From positions 3,669,001 to 3,733,000 of the forward strand of contig NC_092671.1 in the NCBI RefSeq assembly GCF_964355755.1: 64,000 bases of DNA, in the 5' to 3' direction. Every line of letters begins with the position of its first letter. Positions within the stretch are counted from its first letter, which is position 1. The position numbers were made by a program, and so were the translations under genes. The notes under the pieces were generated by a model that saw only the letters and a program-made list of their open reading frames with translations, ran no database searches and had not been told where the DNA came from. The DNA is from Antedon mediterranea. Lineage: Eukaryota; Echinodermata; Crinoidea; Comatulida; Antedonidae. Positions 24,736-35,531 of the stretch are shown here, one piece after another.

Positions 24736-26450
24736 TAGCTTAAGGTAACATGCGCATAACAGATTATGCGATTCTGCGCATTTGAAATTTTCGAAAAATT
24801 GGCAAATTTTGACCTTTTTATTTTTTGGTATAACTAGTTACTATGGCTCTATAAGAAGTTGATGACACAATATATGTGCATATATTGCAATATTATCGCA
24901 TAATTATTGAATTTTAAAAAGTAGATAGCATAATAAACATGCGCAGAGTCGAATAATGGGTTCTGCGCATGTCAATTACGCTATAGTAACCAGCCCTTTT
25001 ATTTTTTGACATAAATGGTTACTACAGCATAATAAACATGCGCAGAGTCGAATAATGGGTTCTGCGCATGTCAATTATGCTATAGTAACCAGCCCTGTTA
25101 TTTTTTGACATAAATGGTTACTACTACAGCATAATAAACATGCGCAGAGTCGAATAATGGGTTCTGCGCATGTCAATTATGCTATAGTAACCAGCCCTTT
25201 TATTTTTTGACATAAATGGTTACTACAGCATAATAAACATGCGCAGAGTCGAATAATGGGTTCTGCGCATGTCAATTATGCTATAGTAACCAGCCCTTTT
25301 ATCTTTTGACATAAAAAGGTAGAAATTTGGCCATTTTCTGAAAAATCCCTGTACTATAGTACAGGAAAACTTTCGAAAAATGACCAATTTCCGACCCTTT
25401 TATATTTTTGACATAATTGGTAACTATAGCATAATAAACATGCGCAGAGTCGAATAATGGGTTCTGCGCATGTCAATTATGCTATAGTAACCAGCCCTTT
25501 TATCTTTTGACATAAAAAGGTAGAAATTTGGCCATTTTCTGAAAAATCCCTGTACTATAGTACAGGAAAACTTTCGAAAAATGACCAATTTTCGACCCTT
25601 TTATATTTTTGACATAATTGGTAACTATAGCATAATAAACATGCGCAGAGTCGAATAATGGGTTCTGCGCATGTCAATTATGCTATAGTAACCAGCCTTT
25701 TTATTTTTTACATAAATGGTTACTATAGCATAATAAACACGCACAGAGCCCATTATTCGACTCTGCGCATGTTTATTATGCTATAGTAACCAGCCCTTTT
25801 ATTTTTTGACATAAAAATCCCTGTACTATAGTACTGGCAAATTTTCGAAAAATGGCAAAATTTTGACCTTTTTATTTTTTTTATATAACTAGTTTAACTA
25901 GTTACTATGGCTCTATACGATCTTGATAACACAATATATCCGCATATATAGCAATATTATTGCATTATAATTGAAATTTAAAAAGTGGATATTTCGGCTA
26001 CTTTATGAAATAAAATTTCGAGAAATTTTGACCTTTTTCATTATTTGTTTATAACTAGTTACTATGGCTAGGCTCTATAAGATGTTTTTGAATTTTAAAA
26101 AGTGGATATTTTGGCTATTTTTTTCGAAAAAATCCCTGTACTATAGTACTGGAAATTTTCGAAAAATTGGCAAATTTTGACCTTTTAATTTTTTGATATA
26201 ACTAGTTACTATGGCTCTATAAGATGTTGATAACACAATATATGTGCATATATGGCAATATTATCGCATAATTATTGAATTTAAAAAAGTGGATATTTTT
26301 GCCATTTTTCGAAAAAGAGAAATTACAGAGAAATTTTCGAAAAATGGCAAAATTTCGCCTTTTTTATTTTTTGACATAACTAGTTTCTATGGCTCTATAA
26401 GAGGATGATAACACAATATTATCGCATACTTATGTACTCATGTATGCACA
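24736..26450. repeat. Palindromic satellite array (100-bp and 201-bp periods)
   Basis: CATGCGCAGAGTCG recurs at 24938, 25038, 25139, 25238, 25439 and 25640: four steps near 100 bp and then two of 201 bp. The longer period inserts a block with the palindrome CCTGTACTATAGTACAGG. Each monomer holds an inverted repeat CATGCGCAGA...TCTGCGCATG and a second one, CTATAGTAACCA...TGGTTACTATAG. At 25738 one unit is present with its centre inverted. The flanks (24765-24930 and 25840-26450) hold diverged ~160-bp units marked by ACTAGTTACTATGGCTCTATA. Confidence 0.9.
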
Positions 26451-27526
26451 AATTGAGTATATGGTCCAAACTTCGCCTAATTTACAAATGCAATATAAAT
26501 TTGTTTTTTTGAAATAAAATAAATTTATTGCTAAAAGATACTGAAATAGATGTGAAAACAATAGTTTTCAATTTATTGCACTGTCTAGAAGGAATTATAC
26601 TGAACTAATGAACAGTCAACATCTGGACTAATGAACAGTCAACATTAATCAACAATCAAATATTCTTAATCTTTTTACACTTGTTAAACTTCAGAAACTA
26701 TATATGTTATATGATGCTTTAATTTGTTACATGAAATAAATATTTTATAATATTTTGAATTTTGTATTATGGTATATTACTTTGCAATTTATTTGTTTTC
26801 AAATCTGTTTGCAATGTTGAATAGAAATTGTATTGAAAAAATGCACATGAAATGGATTTTGTGCTATTCCGAAGTTACAGAGCACCAATATTTAGGTCAT
26901 AACATAAGTAATTAATTACAAGGTACTACTATTTCTAAATCTTTGCTCCTCTTTTGTTTAAACTTCAAAAAGTTTCAACCTAGAGTATGTCAACTATTTT
27001 ACATATACGTGGAAATACACGTATAAAACTTTCATTATCATTAAATGTTCTGACTCAAAAGTTACCAAATCTAGGTTTTTGCAGAACATAACAGATAGAT
27101 AGTGTAGGTATCTAAGAAGAAGATCTGTACAAAAGTGTTTGTATTATACAGGCCTATCTTAGAATTAATCATAATTTTATATAGATTATGCAAAAAAAAA
27201 AATACATTAATATATCAAATATATACAAGTTATCTCTATCTTATATCAAGGTTCAATTAATACTACAGATTGATATTTTTTTGTGAAGATAATAATTTTA
27301 AATCTCTTGAGTCTTATAATATTGTTATTAATGTTCATACCAAAATATACAAATTATGTCGGACAAAACTATGCAGTCATATTAAAAATACAAATTAAAG
27401 TTAAAAAAAAGTTAAATAGTAAATTTATAATCATATATTATAGTGGTCGGTGATGTTAACCATTCAAGCCCAAAAACATATTCAGAAATAACAGTTAATT
27501 TTCATAATTTAAACAACCAAAATTAA
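26451..27526. other. Non-coding stretch, no gene seen
   Basis: Strongly AT-rich sequence downstream of TMEM9. No open frame of note and no recognised repeat. Confidence 0.5.
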
Positions 27527-27652
27527 GGGTGCATGTCACCTTTGAGCCTTACAACCTGAAGGCACATGTCAGCTTGGTCACTTTATGCTTTATAAAACTG
27601 AGGGCGCCTGTCATGTTTGAGTCTTATAAACTGAGGCTGCATGTCAGCTTAG
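27527..27652 (+). repeat. Degenerate ~40-bp tandem repeat
   Basis: Three to four units share GCATGTCA or GCCTGTCA, TTTGAG, CTTATAAA and CTGAGG in order. Confidence 0.55.
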
Positions 27653-27856
27653 TGCAAAAAATGTGTTTTTAAACCATTTATTTTGGAAAGGCTGTATTCC
27701 TATCACAATCACACATAGTTTATTGCTTGCCATTACTATTTATTAATCTATATTATTCTTCGAATGCATACTATTTTTAAATATCCTTTAACAAAAATAA
27801 AATGTTTGTGCTTTTGTTCAATTTAAATTATTCAGTATCAAATTTGACTGACTGCC

Positions 27857-27862
27857 TTTATT
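27857..27862 (-). promoter_or_regulatory. Candidate TMEM9 poly(A) signal AATAAA
   Basis: First canonical AATAAA on the minus strand about 90 bases past the TMEM9 stop codon. Chance occurrence is easy in this AT-rich sequence. Confidence 0.4.
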
Positions 27863-27952
27863 CAAAATCAATGAAATACTGTAAATAGGTACAGTATTAC
27901 TAAAGTATCATTTGACAAAGTTGATAAATAAATTACATATTATTCAAAACAA

Positions 27953-28078
27953 TTAACTTAGCAGTGTATGTCGTTGATAGATATTTTGGCGCTGTTCCTT
28001 CACTTGTCTTTTCCATCTTTTCTGCGCTGATTCCATTCTTTGCATATAACCTGCTGTTGATTCGTTTGTTCTTGCACC
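27953..28078 (-). CDS. TMEM9: TMEM9 exon 5 (cytosolic tail and stop)
   Basis: Acceptor TTGATAG|GGT in phase 0. Encodes 41 residues ending in RHTLLS and then TAA. Confidence 0.93.
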   Translation of the reverse strand, partial: GARTNESTAGYMQRMESAQKRWKRQVKEQRQNIYQRHTLLS

Positions 28079-30896
28079 CTATCAACAAAGATAAATCAAT
28101 ATTATCAGTAAATAAGAAAAATATTTTCAAAATGATGTATGGGGAAAGAAATATTTCTTTTATCAAAGACTTAATTAATTATTAAGTCTTGTAAATGATT
28201 ATGAATTCAATTAAGTATTATGCATAGTTCCTCAAATATTAAACAAAACTATTGTTTAAGCTCTTTTCACTAACTCTGTACAGTATTTACTTTTTAATTT
28301 GTCTTATTTATCAAACTTTTACAAAGGAAATACAGTTAATTACTGAAGATAAACATGTATGAAGATACAAATACAATTATCTGTACAAAAAATTAAAGTA
28401 CAAAGAGTTGAGAAATATTAGCAGAAAATAATTTATGGAAATCAAATTAATTGAATGTATGTATGTGCATTTTCTGTATTGTCATGTACATAATAATAAT
28501 ACTGGTAGCTTATGGACGAGAGGGTTGGTTTTTAATCAATGAATACAATATTAATATTAATATTAATGAATAAATAGCATTACAAATGGTAATAACAAGA
28601 CTACTGTACTGTACCTGATAGAGGTGGAATTGAGGCTGGTCTGGAGCTGATTTTAAAATACTAGGATCATTTATTATCAGAAATATCATGTAAATCAACA
28701 GTAATCCCAACAATGCAATGATGAACATTGTCACAATCTAGAGAGAAAAACAAAATATACAACTTAGTACAGTGTAGTTGATGTTGAATCAGTAGAACCT
28801 CTAATATTGGGACACCTTTGGGATCCAATAAAATGCCCCCTTAATACTGGTGTCCCCTTAATAGGGGCTGGCCGTAGTGTTGAAGCATATATTGCCCCAT
28901 GTTTGTTTCACAGGAAAATGTCCCCTTTTATATGTGTCAAAACTAGGGGAGGTACAGATCATTAGTAAATAAGTAACCTAGAGTACATATATTAAAATCA
29001 TAAATATACATATATTATAGACTAGTCAATCTTTTCGCAGATAAATTAGAGTACCCAAGACTAGTACAACAACATACAGTTTGATGTTGAGTTAGGCTAG
29101 TAAAAAAACTATAATATTGTTAACTAGTCCGGTGGGCCAACAAATCTTAATTTCTGCCGATGTCATTGTTATTTTATTTTTATATACAGTATTTTAATAT
29201 ATTGTATATTTCCTTTATAGTTTTAGCTGTTTTATAGTTGTTTAGTTATTTTAGGTCTTCAACCCTGTACAAGCTTTTAGCTTTTTGTTGTTGATCCTTT
29301 TCATCTTTTATGCATTTTATCTTTGACATATATTTTTTTGATGAATAAAATGAATGAAAAATATGCATACCTCTATTGTCATGGTATTTCTGCTTTCATG
29401 TTTACACTCACAGTTTGCACATTCCGTTAAATCTCTATTCATAATATTTAAACAGGTACTGTGTGAAGAAAAATTTAAAGTTAAGTACAGTATCACAATT
29501 GTTGGCAAAATTACTGTCAAGTGTCTCACTACTGTATGAGGCACATGGACACACGACAAAAGATCACTAACTGTGATTTTTAAATCCCCAGAAGTCTTTT
29601 TCAATATCCATCTTACTCTTCCTTAAGAATATTAAAATGTATATTTTAAAATGGAGGGGCGTTCACAACAAAATGTGTTATTCCATGAGGCCGTATGAAA
29701 GACTACACCTACAATATCATTACGCTCTCAAATGGCCATGTATACTTGTTTTTTATGTGTTATTTATGTTTTCTGGAAAATAATTGAAAATGACTATCCA
29801 ATAATGGTTTTAATAAAATTTTTATTTTAAATCCCTTTTAAAGATATATAAATGTTATTATTTTGTTTTATGTTCTGAGAGTCTCTCTATGATCAGCTTC
29901 AAATGACAAATGCAGGAAAAAAATAATTTTGTACAGAGCATACAGTGTACTATAATAAATAACAATTTGAATTGATGTACACTAGTGAGATAAAGTGAAA
30001 TTTTAGGTTAAAAGGCTATTTTAAGGCATTACGTTGAAACTATATAATAACATCATATCATAATTTACCAAAATTCAGCTTCCACATCAACAACTTTGAC
30101 GTCAATTGATTCATTAGCATTTTTCTTGGGCGGACAGACACATTTGCATCTTACATCTTCAAACTGAGCCTGAAAAACACATTTTAATTTTGTTTTTATT
30201 TATATTCCATATTACATTGAAATCATTCAATAAAAATCGTGAATATGCACCTACTACAATACAAATAAACACGCTGCAGTACACTGGGTTGTATCCATGT
30301 TAATTAATGTTAGTTTATCACAGGGAAGAGTGAAATTTATTTAATATCAATAAAATACAGTTTATTTTTATACTAGCCCAGTAAGCTAGGTAGGCCCTCT
30401 AGCCTAGGCCCTAGTAGTAGTACTGTAAATAATTTTATTAATTAGGCCTTAGCCTTAGGCCTACTAGGCTATAGTAGTACAGTATTTTATTTATATAAAA
30501 TGTTTGTACGGTATAAAATAAATAATAATAATAATATAGATAGGGACTAGGCTAGGCCCTAGCTAGATAGAGGAGATTTTAATAAACAAACTTGAAATTC
30601 GCTCATACTAGCACGGAAAGAAGGTTTCAATAGACCACAATTTCCTAGGCCCAGTCGTGGCTACTCCAGGTCACGATGATCCTTCCCACCCGGCCCACCA
30701 ACTGCACAGCCCAACAACAACACAGCCCACCACCATCATCATAAAAAGATTTTTGTTCGGCCTAGCTTTATTATATTTTACCAAGCCTAGTATTTTCACA
30801 TTTTTTAAACTGAAAATAGCTCCTTACCATTGCAGTATTTGATAATACAATTATACAAAATAAAAGAGACAATTTAAACCCGGTATAATTGTCCAT
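27953..30896 (-). CDS. TMEM9: TMEM9 family protein, complete, five exons
   Basis: Type I membrane protein of late endosomes/lysosomes; vertebrate TMEM9 regulates the V-ATPase and Wnt signalling. CDS complement join(27953-28078, 28615-28737, 29371-29458, 30069-30169, 30828-30896), 168 residues against 183 in human TMEM9. All junctions are GT-AG and keep frame. Residues 1-23 form a signal peptide (FKLSLLFCIIVLSNTAM). The Cys-rich luminal part carries RCKCVCPP, FCTCL and ECANCECKHESRNT, plus an N-E-S glycosylation sequon. One transmembrane segment follows (about residues 87-109) and ends IINDPS, like the family's DP motif. The charged cytosolic tail has SAQKRWKRQVKEQR and ends LLS*, as the family does. 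Every family landmark is in order, so the assignment is firm. TMEM9 and TMEM9B are not distinguished in invertebrates. Confidence 0.96.
28615..28737 (-). CDS. TMEM9: TMEM9 exon 4 (transmembrane segment)
   Basis: Acceptor TCTCTCTAG|ATT and donor CAG|GTACAG, both phase 0, 41 codons. Contains the hydrophobic run MFIIALLGLLLIYMIFLII. Confidence 0.93.
29371..29458 (-). CDS. TMEM9: TMEM9 exon 3 (second Cys cluster)
   Basis: Acceptor TTCTTCACACAG|T and donor GAG|GTATGC. One base completes the Cys codon begun in exon 2; ends in phase 0. Confidence 0.93.
30069..30169 (-). CDS. TMEM9: TMEM9 exon 2 (first Cys cluster)
   Basis: Acceptor TTTTTCAG|GCT in phase 0 and donor TTTTG|GTAAAT in phase 2. Encodes the family signature RCKCVCPP. 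Confidence 0.93.
30828..30896 (-). CDS. TMEM9: TMEM9 exon 1 (start codon and signal peptide)
   Basis: AAAGATGG start context with purines at -3 and +4. 23 codons, donor GCAATG|GTAAGG in phase 0. The signal peptide fits the family and the frame joins exon 2 exactly. Confidence 0.88.
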
Positions 30897-31365
30897 CTTT
30901 GTAAATGTTTTGATGAAATGAAATCACGAGATTGTATTATTTTTTTGTTGTCTTCCCATCATGCAAAAAAAGAACACCGCCCTCTATAATCCTTTCATTA
31001 CCAAAGATCTTTACAAGTACTCATATATTGATATACAGTATATTATTTAGATATTAGATATTTTATTTTTGATCTATAAACACGAACATTACTGTCAGGA
31101 TGTCCTAAAACAGATTTGTATGGTTAAACAAATAATACTTTCATTTTCTATGTATAAATTTTGAAATGTGCCGAAAACTAACATAGTGAGTTAGGCAGGT
31201 ATTCTTTGGTAATAAGAAATAAGAGAGTCAGAGATGAAATAATAAACACGATTCATAAAAATCATAGTCTATATAACGTACAAAAGTAGAGTAGTACAGA
31301 TCCTTATCAAGACATTCTCATCCCAGAATATCGAAACCAAGAACACATGTAAATCTTGAATAAAG
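30897..31365. other. TMEM9 upstream region
   Basis: AT-rich DNA just upstream of the TMEM9 start. No TATA box stands out. It has few CpGs and no open frame. Confidence 0.4.
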
Positions 31366-31815
31366 TTGTTCGAAAAGCTCATAGCATTTCTGAGAACCGA
31401 GCATTTAAGTGTGGAATATCACCACCATCAAATGAGATGAACGCAACCAATTATTTGTCTCATAAAATACTCATCATAGCGCCGCCTTGGTGAGACAACG
31501 AAAGCATAATTATATGGCGCATATTGCGAACCGAGCATTATAGTGTATGGCAACACATTCATGACATGCTTGGCGCGCACCAGTGATCGTGGAATATGAA
31601 GTAACACATTGTCTGTCTCGTAAAATACTCATCATAGCGCCGCCAATGAGACAATGATGCTTATATGGCGCATTTTGCGAACCGACCATTATCGTGTATG
31701 ACAATCAATTCATGACATGCTTGGCGCGCACCAGTGACCATGCAAGATGAAGTAACAAATTCGTCTGTCTCGTAATAATATGCCTAATACTCAGATCATC
31801 ATAGCGCCACCTCGA
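31366..31815 (+). repeat. ~155-bp tandem repeat, about three units
   Basis: The block TGTCTCRTAAAATACTCATC followed by ATAGCGCC recurs at 31456, 31614 and, with a small insertion, 31766. Between these blocks GCGAACCGA and GCTTGGCGCGCACCAGTGA are also shared. Confidence 0.85.
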
Positions 31816-31989
31816 TTGACCAGGGAAGCTTTGCATCAACCAACAGCAGCATTTTCCTTATGACACACATCCCTTAACCGTAAAGATATTAATGCAATAG
31901 AGATCTTTCTCGTCGTCGCGACGAATTCAATTTCAACAAGAAGTAATAATATTTCGAATCGATCATCATCAATTTTTATCTGTGTGTGT

Positions 31990-32136
31990 ACGCGCGGAAG
32001 CCGGTTTGCAAGGAGGGAAACCAAACTCTTCTCGACTTACTGTTGTTTTACTTACAATCAACGCGATTTGTTGATATTCTTTTCTTCTATCGTAACTTGC
32101 TGTTTGTTATATCATCGAAGTGAGAGAGCAACGCAG
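31990..32136 (+). other. Candidate non-coding first exon with strong donor
   Basis: A pyrimidine-rich, CpG-containing stretch ends in AACGCAG|GTAAGA, a near-perfect donor. No coding frame is evident. It lies on the same strand as the SYT12-like gene, which needs at least one exon upstream of 55008, so it might be that gene's 5' UTR. The start and the link are guesses. Confidence 0.2.
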
Positions 32137-33115
32137 GTAAGAGAATAATATTTAATTGTTTTTTTAACGCATCGACTATTGTAGACCTAATGCTAGATTA
32201 CAGAAAACCGCTTTGCGCAATGTATACAACAACTTGATGATGCGTTTGTGTTTGTGTAATATTTCTGTCAGTCACCTGCAATATACAGTGCAATAGTTTA
32301 ATGACAAACTTTAATTTGTTACTATATTAAACATTATATTTGATTGACTTTTATAACCCAAAGATCAATACTGCCAATTCTACAATTGTTTGAAATAAAA
32401 TGTCATAAAGTGTATTATATGAAAATTATTAAATAAAGAGTTCATATGTCACTGCGTTGACCGTAATCTTAGCATAAGACTTGGTTCCCACAAAACACAC
32501 AAAAAAGAGAGCACAGATGATTTTGACCAATCACAGGCCATGGATTATTTGAACTGTTGCTTGTGATTTGTCAACTCGAATGAAAAAAAGCACTTAACCT
32601 TAAAGATAATACACTAGATTCATAGTTATAACATGTGACGAATATGTGACGCTGTATAACATTAACACTGTGGATAATGGAGTGTAATACTTCTGTTACA
32701 ATCGTATTCTTATATAACTACCAGATTGGGCTACGATTAATCACGTTTTAGTACAAAGTATATATGGACTCACCTCGCTTCATCATCTCCATATTTCTCA
32801 ATTATTCTATCCAATATTTGGCGCATTACACTCTGTATATTGTCGTTAAAAGAATTATGTAAGATTTCTTAGAAAAGTAGTAACTATACTTTAGACTATT
32901 GCCCTAAAAATGACCCAAGTAAAATTACCATAAATGACATTTAAAATTTATTTTATAAATTCAACCAGAAAATCTATTTTGCTTGTCAAAACAAGACGTG
33001 GCCGGCTAGATGAACCTTTCGTTAAATGGTAACAATCACTAGTGTTTCAATGTGAACTCGTCGTGTGGACGAATGTCATTAACCCATCGAGTATTTTTAG
33101 TCTAGCAAGGAGTAT
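32137..33115. other. Non-coding stretch with a MITE relic
   Basis: No gene seen. Bases 32480-32590 carry TTGGTTCCCAC, GACCAATCACAGGC and CTTGTGATTTGTCAACTC, a decayed copy of the TGGTTCCCACTAG MITE family. Confidence 0.5.
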
Positions 33116-33250
33116 TAAAGCCTGTTTGCACTAGGCGAATTTATTCACGCGAATCGAAAGAGTTAACTAATGCGCATGCGTAATATTATTTTAAGCTTTT
33201 TTGTGACGTGAAAAAAATTGATACGCGAATATGTTCGCTAATGGATAGGA
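33116..33250. mobile_element. Relic related to the 35-kb TAAAGCC MITE
   Basis: TAAAGCCTG, then CACTAGGCGAATTTATTC and ACGCGAATC, resemble the terminal inverted repeat of the element at 35152-35531. The far end is only partly preserved. Confidence 0.5.
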
Positions 33251-33302
33251 TTTAGTTGGTGGTGTAAATGCCTGCAACATACTCAATACAATGAGTATAC
33301 TT

Positions 33303-33860
33303 CTTCTTAAGCTAGGTTCCCACGATACGTTACGTTCAAATGGGAACCAAACTTAAAGCGCAACGCAAGCACGTAAGCGCAACGTTTGAGTGTGGTGTGG
33401 CCGAGCGGTTAAGACAGTGGAACCGTAATCCATAGCCGGCAAGGGTTCGAGGCTCACTCGTTCCATGGTTCTGGTGGTAGAACAAGTCTTCTCGGATAAG
33501 AACTATAAACCAGGTCCAGTGTACATCTGGCTCATGTGCACTTCAAAGAACCTAGTACATCTTTCGAGACGAGTGGGGAGAGGGGGGTAACCCCAGTGTA
33601 ATAGTTCGTACACACACACACACTGTCGTGGAAAGACGTAATGGCGCCGTAGTTGGCTGCCGATGACACGATGTGACCTTAGGGCAGAAGAATGTTGTTG
33701 AAAAGTTCACAGCGCCTTTGAACACTTGTTGCTAGAATTCGCGCTTTACAAATTCGTATATATTATTATATATTATTATTATTTCAACCAATCACAAGCT
33801 GAGAAAGATTTTTTTTATTGAATCATCAATTGAATAGCATCTAATCTGTTTGGATTGCTG
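33303..33860. mobile_element. TGGTTCCCACTAG-family MITE split by a SINE
   Basis: The left part (GGTTCCCAC, then CGCAACGCAAGCACGTAAGC) and the right part (CAACCAATCACAAGC) are adjacent in intact family members such as 48524-48702. Here they are separated by the SINE at 33391-33784. The SINE is therefore younger than this MITE copy. Confidence 0.65.
33391..33784 (+). mobile_element. tRNA-derived SINE
   Basis: The head resembles a Leu/Ser-type tRNA: A box TGGCCGAGCGGTTAAG at 33398 and B box GGTTCGAGGC at 33444. A conserved body follows (CTTCTCGGATAAGAACTATAA, CTAGTACATCTTTCGAGACG) and an end with GCGCTTTACAAAT plus (ATT)n. The anticodon region does not fold as a real tRNA. The same body occurs at 48073-48381 (minus) and 4020-4110. 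Confidence 0.85.
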
Positions 33861-34102
33861 TGACTCATCTATCATGTATCGTTGTGACATGCGTAATGCA
33901 AGCTCGTGTTTCAACGTGATGAATTCGTCGCAATTACAAACATAACAGCATAAATAGCATTTAACGAGAAACAGTAGTTATTATGACTGTCTTTCAACCG
34001 AATGTTGAAAAGACGAATGCTTTTAAATATCTACACAATCAACAGTCTGGAAGGATAAATCTGAATTATTCTAAGACTAACTTAATAAATAAACCGAATT
34101 TG

Positions 34103-34328
34103 TCACCAGATCCTGCAGCTGTCACTAGGTAGATAATAACTGACTATTGACAGTCATTAACATATGATTCTAGTTGTACTTTTAGTACAATTGCTAACGT
34201 TTAATATTTTTATATGTACTGTATATAGATAAATCTGAAATAATAATACAAATACATGTTATCTCGTATTTAGATGACTGTCAATAGTAAGTTAGGATCT
34301 ACCTAGTGACAGCTGCAGAATCGGGTGA
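34103..34328. mobile_element. Palindromic MITE, 226 bp, TCACC...GGTGA ends
   Basis: The left end TCACCAGATCCTGCAGCTGT and right end with CAGCTGCAGAATCGGGTGA are inverted repeats of about 50 bp. They include CACTAGGTAGAT/ATCTACCTAGTG and GACTATTGACAGTC/GACTGTCAATAGT. A related element lies at 40259-40400. Confidence 0.75.
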
Positions 34329-35151
34329 GTTTGTATACGATTTCGGGTAGGACATCACTTAGTGTCGGGCTTCAATTGAACTGGTTTATTCAATATTATT
34401 ACATCAGTGACATCCCACAGACTCTTCAACTGGTTTATACAATATCAGTAGGCCTAACGTTTTCCCACAGACTCCTTATTACTACAATGAGTAGTAGTAG
34501 TAGGTCTGGCTACTGCATGTCGGTTATTTGTCATGATCTGTTTTCAGGATCTGGAACGTATTTTTAAATCTGTGTTCCCACGTATCTTTATTTTGTTTAT
34601 TCTTTCATCATATCTTCCCACTCTAGTACGAATTCCTTGTTTTTAAATTAATGAAAATAAAGGTTAAATTGGCTTAGCAATGATACATTGGTAATGATAA
34701 TATGACTTCATACTTTTAAAACATCAACATTCGAGAATGTACAAGAAAATTGATATCACATTTTATAATTGTGTTGGCGAATATCTTGATAGAATCGATC
34801 CGAACATTATTCCAAAATGTCACGCTGTCTGTTTGAACCACGTGATAAAATGCGACATAGATGGAATAATGAATTACTTCGGAGTAATCCATGTTTTTTA
34901 AATCAGACCCTTACTAAAATGCCAAGCACCATTCACGTAAAGGGATTTCAATCCCACTGTAATTATGGCGATACGACTGAACATAAACAACGACGACGTG
35001 TACATATTTTGTCAGCGTACAAACTCTGATGAAAATGTACGTCTGTGTACGCGCAACTTTGAATAACGATAACAAGTTTACCTGTTTGTACGCGCGCGTT
35101 AAAATTATGTTGAAAGAGTACCCATTTTGTACGTGCGAATTAAATAAGGTA
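34329..35151. other. Non-coding stretch, no gene seen
   Basis: Two short plus-strand frames (34325-34567 and 34817-35029) show no domain. The segment 35000-35110 is unusually rich in GTACG and CGCGC. Confidence 0.4.
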
Positions 35152-35531
35152 TAAAGCCGATTTTCCACTAGGCGAATTTGTTCGCGCGAATCAAACGTTT
35201 CGAAGAGAAAAAAATCGCCTATACTCTCTTTCCACTATGAGCGAATAGCTGCGACGTTCATGTTCCTCGCGTGGTTGCTGAGCATTTCGATTCGCATGAC
35301 TGCTCATGAAAGCGTCATAGCTCATTTCCTGAGCTGTGATTGGTTGCGCAATATTTCGCTTAGCAAAAAGTAGAAACAATTCGAACTAGTAAATTTCGCT
35401 GCAGCGAAAAATCAAGGAACTAGAATTCGTCGCAGAAGGGAGTATGACAGACAGAAACTCGAATACGCATGCGCAGAGCATGACGCTTTCGATTCGCGCG
35501 AACAAATTCGCCTAGTGGAAAATCGGCTTTA
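35152..35531. mobile_element. MITE, 380 bp, perfect 41-bp terminal inverted repeats
   Basis: Bases 35152-35192 and 35491-35531 are exact reverse complements, beginning TAAAGCCGATTTTCCACTAG. The flanks carry a 3-bp GTA duplication (35149-35151 and 35532-35534). Inside, further TTCGC/GCGAA inverted blocks continue the foldback. No coding capacity. A 3-bp duplication fits a PIF/Harbinger-like transposase, though GTA is not its usual TWA target. Confidence 0.9.

Noticed and set aside
24938-25740. Regular ~100-bp repeats reminiscent of a CRISPR array
   Set aside because: The whole period is repeated with no variable spacers, the genome is animal, and no cas genes are present.
33391-33465. Possible functional tRNA-Leu or tRNA-Ser gene
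   Set aside because: A and B boxes are present, but no anticodon stem or acceptor pairing forms and the sequence continues into a SINE body shared with two other sites.
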